NCBI GenBank assembly: GCA_963800865.1
Contig: CAWDCL010000003.1
Span: 1-64,000 of the forward strand
Direction of reading: 5' to 3'
DNA from: JALOKP01 sp963800865
GTDB lineage: Bacteria > Acidobacteriota > Polarisedimenticolia > J045
DNA length: 64,000 nucleotides
Positions 14,028 through 23,185 of the stretch are shown piece by piece. The notes beneath the pieces are model-generated. The model made no database searches and was not told where the DNA came from. It was given only the letters and a program-made list of their open reading frames with translations. A program made the translations under genes and the position numbers. Each line of letters opens with the position of its first letter. Positions within the stretch are counted from its first letter, which is position 1.

Positions 14028-15629
14028 ATGCGCGTGACTTGGATCGACAAGGATCACCTGCGGCGCACCGAGGAGCTCGAGGGGCCGGAGGTTCACCTCG
14101 GGCGCTCGCGCAGCTGCCAGTTCAACGACCCCAGCGACGAGCACCTGTCCCGGCACCACGCGCGGCTCGTGCGCGTGGCGGAGGGCTGGCAGGTCCTCGA
14201 TCTCGGCAGCAAGAACAAGACCTACCTGAACGGGCTCGAGCTCAAGCCGAACACCCCGGTGCCCGTCAAGGACGGGGACCAGATCTCGGTCGGGAACTGC
14301 AAGCTGCACTTCGGTGCGGTGCCGGACCTGATGCCCGCGATCACGCCCCTCGAGAGCTCGACCACCGAACACACCATCCACACGCTGCAGGTCACCGGCG
14401 GCCCCTCGGCGGGCGTGACGCGGGTCCTGATCGAGGCCTCGCGCGAGATCGTCAGCAGCAACCCGGCGCAGGAGGTCATGCGTTCGCTGCTCGAGCTGGC
14501 GATGCGCGCCACCGGCGCCGAGCGGGGCATGGTCGCGGCGGTCGCCGCGGGCGGCACGCTGGTGCCGATCGTCTGGCTCTGCCCCGGTTCGGAGCTTCCC
14601 CCGCGTCCCAGTCGCAGCGTGATGAAGTCGGTGATCGAGGAGGGGAAGGCGGTCATCATCCACGACACCTGGGGCGACCAGGCGCTGGCGCCTGACGGCA
14701 CGATCATGAGCGCGGGGATCCGCTCCGTGCTCTGCGCGCCGCTCGGCAGCGACCGTCCCGCGTGGGGCGTGATGTACCTCGACAGCCAGCGCGGCATCGC
14801 GACCTTCGGCGAGGAGCACCTGCAGGTCGTCTCGATCCTGGCCGGGATGGTGCACATCGTCCACGAGCACGAGGAGAACCTGCTGCGCGAGCTGGAGATG
14901 CGCAGCCTCCAGGCGCAGCTCTCGGCCGCCGCGCAGATGCAGGCGATGCTGCTCCCCCGGGCCGACCTCACCCCGCCGCCCGGTTTTCGCGTCGCCGGCG
15001 CCAACGTCGCGTCGCTGATGATCGGCGGCGACATCTACGACTTCTTCAGCGCCAACGAGGGGTTCGGCGTCATGCTCGCCGACGTCGCCGGGAAGGGGTT
15101 GCCGGCGGCGCTGCTGATGGCCAACCTCCACGCCTGGTGGCACGCCGTCACCGAGCTGGGCATGCCCTGCACGACCTTCCTCACGCGTCTCAACGACGAG
15201 ATGCTGCGCTGGCTGCCCGACAACCGCTTCATCACGATGGCCTACGCGGTGGCCGACTCGACCGGCCACGAACTGACGTTCGCCAGCGCCGGCCACACCA
15301 CGGCCCTGCTCGTCTCGCCGGACGGGTCGTTCGAGCGGCTCGAGCCGACGGGGCCGCCGCTCGGCCTGTTGCGCGGCGCGCCGTTCACCTGCGAGCGCCG
15401 GCCGTTCCGGCCGGGGCAGCGGCTGATCCTGTTCAGCGACGGCGTGTCCGACCAGCGCAATGTCGCGGGCGCGGACTTCGGGGTCGATCGGTTGATCCTC
15501 TGCGTGCAGAAGAACGCCGCGAAGGAGCCGGCTTCGATCGTCTCCGCGATCTTCGACGAGGTCGCCGAGCACCGCGGCGCCGCGACCCAGGACGACGACA
15601 CGACGGTCGCCGTGCTCAGCCGGGAGTGA
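14028..15629 (+). CDS. FHA-GAF-SpoIIE (PP2C) signalling phosphatase
   Basis: 533 aa. An FHA domain (residues about 5-95) carries the phosphothreonine-binding signature LGRSRSCQF, LSRHHARL and SKNKTYLNG. A GAF domain follows (about 130-285), then a short linker helix and a SpoIIE/PP2C phosphatase domain (about 320-530) with metal-site aspartates in GGDIYDFF, LADVAGKGLPAALLM, FSDGVSDQ and QDDDTTVAVL. ATG 14028 starts right before the FHA fold; the longer open frame upstream is shadow. Such proteins act as regulated phosphatases in partner-switching or FHA-kinase networks. Neither an anti-sigma nor a kinase gene is adjacent. Confidence 0.92.
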   Translation: MRVTWIDKDHLRRTEELEGPEVHLGRSRSCQFNDPSDEHLSRHHARLVRVAEGWQVLDLGSKNKTYLNGLELKPNTPVPVKDGDQISVGNCKLHFGAVPDLMPAITPLESSTTEHTIHTLQVTGGPSAGVTRVLIEASREIVSSNPAQEVMRSLLELAMRATGAERGMVAAVAAGGTLVPIVWLCPGSELPPRPSRSVMKSVIEEGKAVIIHDTWGDQALAPDGTIMSAGIRSVLCAPLGSDRPAWGVMYLDSQRGIATFGEEHLQVVSILAGMVHIVHEHEENLLRELEMRSLQAQLSAAAQMQAMLLPRADLTPPPGFRVAGANVASLMIGGDIYDFFSANEGFGVMLADVAGKGLPAALLMANLHAWWHAVTELGMPCTTFLTRLNDEMLRWLPDNRFITMAYAVADSTGHELTFASAGHTTALLVSPDGSFERLEPTGPPLGLLRGAPFTCERRPFRPGQRLILFSDGVSDQRNVAGADFGVDRLILCVQKNAAKEPASIVSAIFDEVAEHRGAATQDDDTTVAVLSRE

Positions 15630-15652
15630 TCCGGCATCGAGGAGTTCCAGAG

Positions 15653-16498
15653 ATGGCGTTCTTCACCCATCGCGCCGCGACGCTCGCCGTGGCGCTGCCG
15701 CTCTTCGGCCTGTTCGGCGCGACCGAGCCCGAGATCGTCTACAAGGGGAACCTCCCGGGGGGCGAGCCGGGGGTGCAGGTGTTCCGCGACACCACCGGCC
15801 TGCCGGAGGCGCTCGCCCGGCTGGATCCCGCCTTCGCCGCGTCGACCCCCGACATCCTCGAGCGGACCGTGCTGATCGTGACCGGCCGGCCGCGCGAGAA
15901 CGCCTGCCGGGAATCGGCGCTGACGGAGGTGTCCACGCGCGGCTCGACGGCGACGGTCACGGTCGAGGAGTCGGTGCTGCCGGAAGGCTGCGCCTGTCCC
16001 CCGGGCGATCGGCCGCCCGCCGCGTGGGTCGTCACCGTCAGCCGCTACGTGAAGAAGGCGCTGGTCGAGACGAAGGAGGTTCCCGTCGCCTGCCCGCCCC
16101 CCGACTCGCCGAGCGTGCGCGAGGCGGTCGAGACGCCGGTGCTGCTGCTGGAGAGCGCGTGGGACGACGTGGCGGGCTCGAAGATCCTGACCGACGACGC
16201 GTCGTACCGTGCGATGATGAAGAAGCTCAACGTCGAGCACCGTGCCGAGCAGGTCGATTTCTCACACTTCCGCGTCGTGGTGCTCACCGGCCGCGCCCGG
16301 GAAAACAGCTGCCGCAGCACGAGCGTGATCGAGGCGAAGCTGGCGACGCCGCAGGAGGCGGAGTTCCTGATCGAGGAGCGCTACCCGGACAAGGGGCAGG
16401 TCTGCGCGCAGGTCTTCATGAAGCCGCGCGTGTTCATCTACCGCGTCCCCGCCACGGTCGAAAAGGTGCGCGTCACCACCAAGGAAGGAAAGCGGTAG
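15653..16498 (+). CDS. Secreted protein with duplicated PrcB-like domain
   Basis: 281 aa, signal-like hydrophobic N-terminus (LAVALPLFGLFGA). Two homologous halves: VLIVTGRPRENACRES (about residues 83-98) and VVVLTGRARENSCRST (about 208-223), each followed by beta-rich sequence and ending around SRYVKKALVETKEV and PATVEKVRVTTKE. The pattern resembles the C-terminal domain of PrcB-type proteins. It starts 23 bp after the phosphatase gene with a GGAG site, so it is likely co-transcribed. Function unknown; several paired cysteines suggest an exported, disulfide-bonded protein. Confidence 0.7.
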   Translation: MAFFTHRAATLAVALPLFGLFGATEPEIVYKGNLPGGEPGVQVFRDTTGLPEALARLDPAFAASTPDILERTVLIVTGRPRENACRESALTEVSTRGSTATVTVEESVLPEGCACPPGDRPPAAWVVTVSRYVKKALVETKEVPVACPPPDSPSVREAVETPVLLLESAWDDVAGSKILTDDASYRAMMKKLNVEHRAEQVDFSHFRVVVLTGRARENSCRSTSVIEAKLATPQEAEFLIEERYPDKGQVCAQVFMKPRVFIYRVPATVEKVRVTTKEGKR

Positions 16499-16714
16499 GG
16501 GCCGCCCTCCGTGGCGGCCCGAACGTCTACCGGGGCGCACGGAGCGGGCCGGCGCGGAGCGGGCCGGCACGGAGGCCGGCCCCTACAGGACTCCCGACGG
16601 ACGAGGCGTAGGGGCCGCCCTCTGTGGCGGCCCGAACGTCTACCGGCCCGAACGTCTACCGGCCCGAATGCCTACCGGCCCGAACGTCTACCGGCCCGAA
16701 GGACGGGTCGCGAT
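16499..16714. repeat. Intergenic GC-rich hairpins and tandem repeats
   Basis: Lies between two convergent genes. It contains two copies of a hairpin GGGCCGCC...GGCGGCCC (16499-16520 and 16613-16634), one GGGCCGGC...GCCGGCCC hairpin (16561-16583), and 4.5 tandem 16-bp units GGCCCGAACGTCTACC (16629-16700, third unit with changes). The GGCCGGC hairpin recurs with one change at 57231-57257. REP-like repeats that may also terminate transcription from both sides. Confidence 0.8.
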
Positions 16715-18022
16715 CTAGAATTTGAAGCCGGCCGTCAGGCCGAGCAGGCTCAGCGACGACCGGTAGGTCCCCCAGACGACCGAGTTGTCGCTGAGGAACT
16801 CGGACCGCGTCGTCGAGACATCGTCGATCCAGATGTACATGTAGTAGAAGTCGATCGAGAAGCCCTTCCCCTGGTAGCCGTAGCCGGCCGACAACCCGGT
16901 CCGCGGGGCGTCCGGGATCGACGGGCGGAGCGTTTCCGTCGGCACCGCGGCCGTCTCGTAGTAGGCGCCGGCGCGGATCTCGTGGGCCTGGTCCGTCCCG
17001 AACCCGTACGAGCCGCCGAGCCGGTAGGAATAGGTGTTGTCCCAGTCTTCCTTCAGGTAGATGTCGCCGACCGCAGCGGTGTTCTTCTCGAGGTCGACGC
17101 TGAGTTCCTGGAAGTCGGACCACTGCATCGCCTGGATGTCGAACTCGAACTCCCAGTTCCTGTTCGGCATGAAGGCGACGCCGGCGCCGTACGACGCGGG
17201 CAGGTCGAGCGTGCCCGCCCCGGGGCCGTCGGGGAAGAGGTCCTTCAGGGTGGCGCCGCCGCCGATCGGGGTCGCCGGAACGCCGGAGAAGTCGATATTG
17301 CCGTCCAGCCCGACGTGGAACCCCGAGCGGTAGAACGCTCCGAACGCGAACTTCTCGTCGGCGAACCGGAGCGCGGCGTTCCAGCCGAAGTCGTCGCCGT
17401 CGCCGGTCAGGTCGGCGTACGGCTCCGCCGTGAGCGCCGGGTTGATCGGGCGCAGCGAGACGTTCCGCGCGAACGATTTCAGGTCGGCCATGATGTAGTC
17501 GACGCCCACGGCGCCCGACCAGCCGCAGCCGAAGTTGAAGGCACCGTTGACGTTGACCACGACCGTCTCGAGGTCGGCCTTGCGCGACGAGAAGCGCAGG
17601 TCGGTGTTCCTGCCCCACTCGGTCACGAGGCCGAACGGTGTCGTGACGCCGACGCCGAGCGCGAACTTCCCGCCGATCGGCTGGACGTAGTAGAGGTGCA
17701 CCGGGACCCCGGTGTTGTCCTCCATGTCGAAATCGCCGCCCTGGAAGAGCACCGGGTTGATGTTGTCCATCTTCGAGGAGAACTGGGTGTCGCCCAGGAA
17801 GACCAGCGAGCCGCCGACGGCGATCATCGGGCGATCGAACTGCGTCAGCCCGGCCGGGTTGTACCAGTTCGCGCTCGCGTCGTCGGCCCGCGCGATGAAC
17901 GCGACGGCCTGCCCGGACGCCTTGGCACCCTGCTCGTAGATGTGGAATCCCGAAGCCAGCGCCAGCGGCGTGACGAGCACGAGCGCGGCTGCCAGGGGAG
18001 CCTTGAGCCAGCGGAACGACAT
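16715..18022 (-). CDS. OmpP1/FadL/TodX-family outer-membrane transporter
   Basis: 435 aa. Signal peptide at residues 1-23 (LAAALVLVTPLALASG), directly followed by the FadL-type hatch sequence GFHIYEQGAKASGQAVAFIARADDAS and WYNPAGL. The beta-barrel strands end in a terminal Phe (LLGLTAGFKF), the signal for outer-membrane assembly. GAGGAGGCG precedes ATG 18022. Imports hydrophobic molecules such as long-chain fatty acids across the outer membrane. Monocistronic, bounded downstream by the hairpin repeats. Confidence 0.93.
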   Translation of the reverse strand: MSFRWLKAPLAAALVLVTPLALASGFHIYEQGAKASGQAVAFIARADDASANWYNPAGLTQFDRPMIAVGGSLVFLGDTQFSSKMDNINPVLFQGGDFDMEDNTGVPVHLYYVQPIGGKFALGVGVTTPFGLVTEWGRNTDLRFSSRKADLETVVVNVNGAFNFGCGWSGAVGVDYIMADLKSFARNVSLRPINPALTAEPYADLTGDGDDFGWNAALRFADEKFAFGAFYRSGFHVGLDGNIDFSGVPATPIGGGATLKDLFPDGPGAGTLDLPASYGAGVAFMPNRNWEFEFDIQAMQWSDFQELSVDLEKNTAAVGDIYLKEDWDNTYSYRLGGSYGFGTDQAHEIRAGAYYETAAVPTETLRPSIPDAPRTGLSAGYGYQGKGFSIDFYYMYIWIDDVSTTRSEFLSDNSVVWGTYRSSLSLLGLTAGFKF

Positions 18023-18144
18023 GGGATCGCCTCCTCTGCCGGACCGACAGCTCCGGCGACGGGGCAGCATATCAAACCGGCGGATCGCCTCACCCGATGG
18101 CCCGGCAAGGTAAGGCGAACGAGGGCGAGTTCGGCTGAACCCGG

Positions 18145-19164
18145 TCAATCGAGCTCGGCCGCCTCCTGGCACAGCCCGAGCACCGCCGAGACCGGCCAGC
18201 CCGAGAGCCCGCTGAGGGAGAGGACCCGGCCGTTGTGCCCGATCGGGAACTCGGCCGGTCCGGAGTAGACCTCGGCCAACCGCTGCCGGAGCGCCATGCC
18301 GCGGTGCACCTCCCAGGCCCGGGGCGGATCCGGCCACGACAGCCCGCCGGCCGAGCTCTCCTTCGCCACCCGCACCAGGACGACCTGTCCCGGGCGGAGT
18401 GGCGCCGGCGAGAGCATGAGGTCGCCCTCTCCGCCTTCGTAGATCGTCTGGAGCTCTTCCCGCCCGGCGTCGAATAGCTGGTGCAGAACGATCTGCGTTC
18501 GGGCCTGGGGCCGGCTCGGATCGCCCGGCAGCGGGCGCCCGCCCGCCCAGAGCAGACGCGACACCCGGCACGGGCCGTCGTCGAGGTCGACCAGGAGCCC
18601 GTCTCCATCGGTTTCGACGATCCGGCGCAGGGCCGTGCCCAGACGCACGCTGGCGCCGCAGGCCCGCGCCAGCCGCAGCAGCTCGAAGGCCAGCCGTCTC
18701 GGGTGCACGACCGCGTCGCGCTCGCGGACCAGCGCCGGACGCCCGTCCGTGGTGCGAGTCAGCCGGGTGGGGTAGCCGGCGCCGACGAGCGACCGTTCCA
18801 CGCGGGCCAGCCACGCCGGATCGGCGTCTTCCGCGAGCACGATCGCGTGCGGCCGGCGTGCGAACCCCACCGGCGCGCCGCTGCCGAGCAGTGCCTCGCG
18901 CAACAACTCGCAGCCGCGCTCGACGCGCTGCGCCGCGAGCGCAAGCGCCTCGTTCGAGACGTTCCCCCACTCGATGGCCGCACCGGGCGGGCCCGCGCCC
19001 CGCACGATGCCCGCCGACATGGCCGTGGCCTGGCTCGCCGGCCGGTCGACCGAGACGAGCGCCGTCGGCTTGCCCGCGCGCGCACACAGCCACGCGAGCG
19101 CGGCGCCTGCGAGCCCCGCACCGACGACGAGCACCTCTTCACCGGAACGTCCAGCCTGGGCCAT
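18145..19164 (-). CDS. FAD-dependent oxidoreductase (DAO family)
   Basis: 339 aa. N-terminal Rossmann signature VLVVGAGLAGAALAWLCARAG, followed by SVDRPASQATAMSAGI (FAD ribose contact). A C-terminal GLSGWPVSAVLGLC segment resembles the closing FAD-binding motif of glycine/D-amino-acid oxidases. ATG 19164 is used; longer frames add non-homologous sequence. Substrate unknown. Divergent from the GIY-YIG gene with about 115 bp between starts. Confidence 0.8.
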   Translation of the reverse strand: MAQAGRSGEEVLVVGAGLAGAALAWLCARAGKPTALVSVDRPASQATAMSAGIVRGAGPPGAAIEWGNVSNEALALAAQRVERGCELLREALLGSGAPVGFARRPHAIVLAEDADPAWLARVERSLVGAGYPTRLTRTTDGRPALVRERDAVVHPRRLAFELLRLARACGASVRLGTALRRIVETDGDGLLVDLDDGPCRVSRLLWAGGRPLPGDPSRPQARTQIVLHQLFDAGREELQTIYEGGEGDLMLSPAPLRPGQVVLVRVAKESSAGGLSWPDPPRAWEVHRGMALRQRLAEVYSGPAEFPIGHNGRVLSLSGLSGWPVSAVLGLCQEAAELD

Positions 19165-19279
19165 GATCTCGAGTGTCCGGTGTCTCCACCGTGGTCCGGA
19201 AGGCGGACCGGCGGCGCAGGCATGGAACATGCCAGCCGACGCCCGGGACGGCCCCCTCCTCCGCGGAGAAGGTTCGCTG

Positions 19280-20587
19280 ATGGATCGCGCTTCGCCAGCC
19301 CTTATTGAGCGCATCGCGAAGGCGCTGGCGGCGCGCCCCGTACCGCGCAGCAGCGCCGACCTCGCGCGCGAGTTCCTGGGCTTCGGCATCCTCGATGAAT
19401 CGATCGCCGAGCGCCTGCTTTCGCCCGTCCTCTCGAGCGATCCGCGCTTCGTTCAGGGGTCCGCCGGGTGGACGGTGCGAGCCGCACCCGACGGTGGCGG
19501 CGGCCTGCTCGACCGGGATGCCGTCCGGCTGGACGCGCCGTTCGTCGCCGTCTTTGCGCCGCCCGGCGCGCCATTCGCGGCGTTGCACGCGGCTCCAGGA
19601 GAGAGCTCCGGCGGCGCCGAGAGCGCCGGAGGCGACGCCACCGCACGTTACGCCGTGGCGCCCGGCGGCGCGGCCGAGGTCCGCCGCGCGGCGGCCGTCA
19701 CCGGGCGCCGGCTGCCCGAGCGCGCCGTGCCGCTCGGCGCATTCGCGCGCCGCCTGCGCGGGTACCGCGGCGTCGCCGACCCGCTTCGCATGGCCGAAGC
19801 GCTGCGCGTCCCGCACGTCGAGGAAGAGACGACACCCGAGTCGCACGCCCGGCTGGTCGCGGCGCTCTGGGAGCGCTGGCGCGACGAGCTGGCGTTGGAG
19901 GAGATCGCCTCGCTCGACGACCTCGAGGCGCTGCTCGAGGAGCGGCTGGAGGCGGCGGAGTTTACCGGGAAGGACTTTTGTTTCGACACGCTCGCCGCGC
20001 TGTCCGAGGGGCCGGGGGTCTACGCCTTCGAGGACGCGGCCGGAAGGACGCTCTACGTCGGCCAGTCGTCGTCGCTGCGGGCGCGCGTGGGATCGTACTT
20101 CACGGGGCCGCCCCGCGACGCCAAGGACCGCGCGATCCGCACGGGGGCGCGGCGCCTCGCGACGCACCCCGTCGACACGCCGCCCGACGCCCTGATCCTG
20201 GAGTCGCGCTGGATCCGGCGCCTCGCGCCGGCGCTCAACACGCGGCGGGCGGCGGGGTTCACGGCCGCGCCGGACGGGGTGCTCGTCGTCCCAGCCGGGC
20301 CCGGCGAGGGAGCGCCCGACGCGGTACTGTTCGCGGTCGCGGGCGGGGCGCTGCGCGAGCGCGTCGCGTTGCGGGCCGGGCCGAAGCGGGCGCGTACCGC
20401 CGCCGTACGCGCAGCCGAGGCGATCTTCGCGACGTGGGGCGACGCGCCGGCCGCGGCGCGGGCCGAGGCGTCGCTGGTCGCGACCTGGCACCGGATCCGG
20501 CCCGAGCTGCCGCTGGTGACGGTCGAGCGCGCGGGGACCGTGGACGACGCGGTGCGCCGGATCCTGGGGGCGGTGCGCGAGTCCTGA
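19280..20587 (+). CDS. GIY-YIG nuclease family protein
   Basis: 435 aa. A central GIY-YIG domain (about residues 235-320) shows GVYAFEDAAGRTLYVGQSSSLRARVGSYF and the catalytic Glu region ALILESRWIRRLAPALN, closest to UvrC/Cho-type endonucleases. The N-terminal 60 residues may be a winged-helix segment. The rest of the N- and C-terminal parts match nothing I recognise, and the UvrC HhH and RNase H-like domains are absent. ATG 19280 has a GGAGAAGG ribosome site. Probably a DNA repair or processing nuclease. Confidence 0.75.
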   Translation: MDRASPALIERIAKALAARPVPRSSADLAREFLGFGILDESIAERLLSPVLSSDPRFVQGSAGWTVRAAPDGGGGLLDRDAVRLDAPFVAVFAPPGAPFAALHAAPGESSGGAESAGGDATARYAVAPGGAAEVRRAAAVTGRRLPERAVPLGAFARRLRGYRGVADPLRMAEALRVPHVEEETTPESHARLVAALWERWRDELALEEIASLDDLEALLEERLEAAEFTGKDFCFDTLAALSEGPGVYAFEDAAGRTLYVGQSSSLRARVGSYFTGPPRDAKDRAIRTGARRLATHPVDTPPDALILESRWIRRLAPALNTRRAAGFTAAPDGVLVVPAGPGEGAPDAVLFAVAGGALRERVALRAGPKRARTAAVRAAEAIFATWGDAPAAARAEASLVATWHRIRPELPLVTVERAGTVDDAVRRILGAVRES

Positions 20588-20594
20588 ACGGAGA

Positions 20595-21563
20595 TCAGCC
20601 GCGCGCCTGCTTCTCCGCGTGGTAGCTCGACCGCACCAGCGGTCCCGCTTCGACGTGCGCGAACCCCAGCCCCAGTCCGAAGTCGCGGAAGCGCGCGAAC
20701 TCCGGCGGCGAGACGTAGCGCTGGACCGGCAGGTGCTCACGGGAGGGCCGCAGGTACTGACCCATCGCGACGATGTCGACGCCGGCCCCGCGCACGGCGC
20801 GCATCGTCTCGTGCACCTGCTCGTCGGTCTCGCCGAGGCCGAGCATGAGCGCGGTCTTGGTGCGGCCGCCGAACGCGTCCTTGCGCTGCGACGCCTGGCG
20901 CAGCAGGTCCAGCGAGTGCTCGAACCGCGAGCCCGGCCGGGCCACGCGGTACAGCTCCGGCACGGTCTCGATGTTGTGCGAGAAGATCGCCGGCCGCTCG
21001 GCCAGGACCAGGTCCAGCGCGCGGGCCGGGTCCTGTTTGAAGTCGGGCGTCAGGACCTCGACCGCGCACTCCGGCACCGCGCGGTGCAGCGCGCGCACGA
21101 CGGCGGCGAAGTGCGCCGCCCCGCCGTCGGGCAGGTCGTCGCGGTCGACCGAGGTGATCACGACGTGCTTCAAGCCCAGCTCCGCCACCGCGCGGGCGAC
21201 GTTGTCCGGCTCCGCGGGATCGGGCGGCGCGGGGGGTCGCCCGGTCGCCACCGCGCAGAAGCCGCAGCGCCGCGTGCAGACCTCGCCCAGCACCATGATC
21301 GTCGCGGTGCCGTGGGTCCAGCACTCGAAGACGTTCGGGCAGCGCGCTTCTTCGCAGACGGTGTTCAGCGAGAGCTCGCGCATCAGCCGGCGCACGCGGT
21401 TGTAGTTGGGCCCGGTCTCGACCTTGATCCGCAGCCACTCCGGCTTGGGGCCGCTGACGCCACCCTGCCGCGCGCGGCCGGCGGCGGAGTCCGGGGAGGG
21501 GGAGTAGCCGGGGAGTTTCACGGGCACGCGAGGAGGATACGGAACCTCCGCCGCGATCGCCAA
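20595..21563 (-). CDS. lipA: Lipoyl synthase
   Basis: 322 aa radical-SAM enzyme that inserts two sulfurs into octanoyl domains. Auxiliary cluster cysteines in CEEARCPNVFEC and the radical-SAM motif CTRRCGFC are present, as are TSVDRDDLPDGGA, HNIETVPELY, LMLGLGET and GQYLRPS. The conserved C-terminal RSSYHAE supplies the auxiliary-cluster serine. The likely start is the TTG at 21563, with GGAG 10 bases upstream and 6 bp after the preceding stop. No lipB is nearby. Last gene of a minus-strand operon starting at 24819. Confidence 0.95.
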   Translation of the reverse strand: MAIAAEVPYPPRVPVKLPGYSPSPDSAAGRARQGGVSGPKPEWLRIKVETGPNYNRVRRLMRELSLNTVCEEARCPNVFECWTHGTATIMVLGEVCTRRCGFCAVATGRPPAPPDPAEPDNVARAVAELGLKHVVITSVDRDDLPDGGAAHFAAVVRALHRAVPECAVEVLTPDFKQDPARALDLVLAERPAIFSHNIETVPELYRVARPGSRFEHSLDLLRQASQRKDAFGGRTKTALMLGLGETDEQVHETMRAVRGAGVDIVAMGQYLRPSREHLPVQRYVSPPEFARFRDFGLGLGFAHVEAGPLVRSSYHAEKQARG

Positions 21564-21569
21564 GCGGTG

Positions 21570-22133
21570 CTACTCCGCCGGCTCCGCGCCCTCCTCCGCG
21601 AGCGCGTCCAGCAGGCGGGCCATCGCATCGTAGAGCGTGCCGATCGCCACCGGGTCGGTCACCCGCCCCGGCACCTCGAGCAGCAGCATGTCGACGCCGT
21701 CTGGGAACTCCGGGCCGAACCAGCCGTCGTCGTCGCGGACCTCGACCAGCCAGGCCGGACCGGCGAGCAGGTCGCGTCGCAGCTCCGCGTCCGACAGCAC
21801 ACGCCGCATCGCGTCCGCGTCGTGCGCGCGGATCCAGAACGCGGCGTCGAACGCGGGATCGCCGACCTCGACGTCGTGCAGCCCGAGGCGCTGCGCGAGG
21901 CGCGATTTCCAGGCCTGGCGCACCATCCGGAAGCGGAGCTTCCGCGGGTTGGGGAAGGCCGCACGCAGCCGCGTCTCGAGCTCCGACGCGTAGCCGGCCA
22001 GTTGCGCGTTGACGTCGATCGTCACGACGAACGGCGGGTGGTGGACGCGGACCGCGCGGCCGTCCCACGCGCCGCCGTCGTTCATGGCGCGCTGCAGCGC
22101 CGCCCAGACCTCGTCGCGATAACCTCGAAACAC
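21570..22133 (-). CDS. DUF3137-like hypothetical protein
   Basis: 187 aa soluble protein. VEVGDPAFDAAFWIRAHDADAMRRVL and the following LL segment resemble the C-terminal part of DUF3137 proteins. The GTG at 22133 is preceded by GGGGAGAG at good spacing. 23 bp downstream of the dehydrogenase gene and 6 bp before lipA. Function unknown. Confidence 0.65.
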   Translation of the reverse strand: MFRGYRDEVWAALQRAMNDGGAWDGRAVRVHHPPFVVTIDVNAQLAGYASELETRLRAAFPNPRKLRFRMVRQAWKSRLAQRLGLHDVEVGDPAFDAAFWIRAHDADAMRRVLSDAELRRDLLAGPAWLVEVRDDDGWFGPEFPDGVDMLLLEVPGRVTDPVAIGTLYDAMARLLDALAEEGAEPAE

Positions 22134-22156
22134 GGCTCTCTCCCCGGCCCGGTCCG

Positions 22157-23185
22157 CTACGGGAACTCGATCACCGCGCGGAAGCGGACCTCGTTGCGCG
22201 CCAGCCGCTCGAACACCCGCTGCACTTCGTCCAGCCGGTAGGTCTCGACGATCGGCCGGATCGCGTGGCGCACCGCGAGGTCGAGCACCTCGCGCATCTG
22301 CCGGCGGCTCCCGACGACCGAGCCGATCACCCGCAGCCGGCCGCCGATCATCGGCTTCGGCACGACCGGGAAGCTCTCGGTCGAGGCGCCGACGATCACC
22401 AGCGCGCCGCGGTTCTTCAGCCCGCCGAGCAGCGGCCCCATCGCCGCGCCGCTGTTGGCCGTCGCCAGCACGATGTCGGCGCCGCCGAGCTCGCGCAGCG
22501 CGGCGGCCGGATCGACGGCCGCGGCATCGATCACCTCGAGCGCGCCCAGCTCCCGCGCGAGGTCGATCTTGTCCGTGCCGCGCGTGATCGCGACGACCTT
22601 GGTGTCGAGGGCGTTCGCATACTGCAGCCCCAGGTGCCCGAGGCCGCCGATCCCCTGCACGGCGACCGTCATCCCCGGCGTCACCCCCGCCGCCCGCAGC
22701 CCGGCGTACACGGTGAGGCCGGCGCAGAACAGCGGCGCCGCATCGGCGGCCGACAGCTCGTCGGGGACGCGGGTCACGAAGGCGGCCGGCGCGACCAGGT
22801 AGGGCGCGTAGCCGCCGTCGACGGTGACGCCGCAGGCCTGCTGCCGCGCGCAGCCCGGGTCGTCGCCCGCGACGCAGGCGTCGCAGGTGCCGCAGGTCGA
22901 CCAGATCCAGGGGATGCCGACGCGGTCTCCCGGCGTCCACGCCGAGACGTCCGGCGCGACCGCGTCGACGCGGCCGACGACCTCGTGCCCGGGGACGATC
23001 GGCAGCTTCGCGAACTCGAAGAACCCCTCCTGGATGTGCAGGTCGCTGTGGCAGACGCCGCAGGCCTCGACGCGGATCCGGACCTGTCCCGGTCCGGGCT
23101 CCGGGACCGGGCGCTGCTCGAGCGCGATCGGCTCCCGGACCCGGCGGATCACCGCCGCGGTCATCGTCTTCGAAGGCTGCGTCAA
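22157..23185 (-). CDS. Zinc-dependent alcohol dehydrogenase
   Basis: 342 aa medium-chain dehydrogenase. Catalytic zinc ligands sit in GVCHSDLH and GHEVVG, and the structural zinc lobe is CGTCDACVAGDDPGC. NAD(P)-binding GIGGLGHLGLQYA is present, and YAPYLVAPAAFV fits the AdhP group. TTG 23185 is preferred over ATG 23164 because GGGAGG lies just before it and it overlaps the upstream stop as TTGA. The physiological alcohol is unknown. Confidence 0.88.
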   Translation of the reverse strand: MTQPSKTMTAAVIRRVREPIALEQRPVPEPGPGQVRIRVEACGVCHSDLHIQEGFFEFAKLPIVPGHEVVGRVDAVAPDVSAWTPGDRVGIPWIWSTCGTCDACVAGDDPGCARQQACGVTVDGGYAPYLVAPAAFVTRVPDELSAADAAPLFCAGLTVYAGLRAAGVTPGMTVAVQGIGGLGHLGLQYANALDTKVVAITRGTDKIDLARELGALEVIDAAAVDPAAALRELGGADIVLATANSGAAMGPLLGGLKNRGALVIVGASTESFPVVPKPMIGGRLRVIGSVVGSRRQMREVLDLAVRHAIRPIVETYRLDEVQRVFERLARNEVRFRAVIEFP

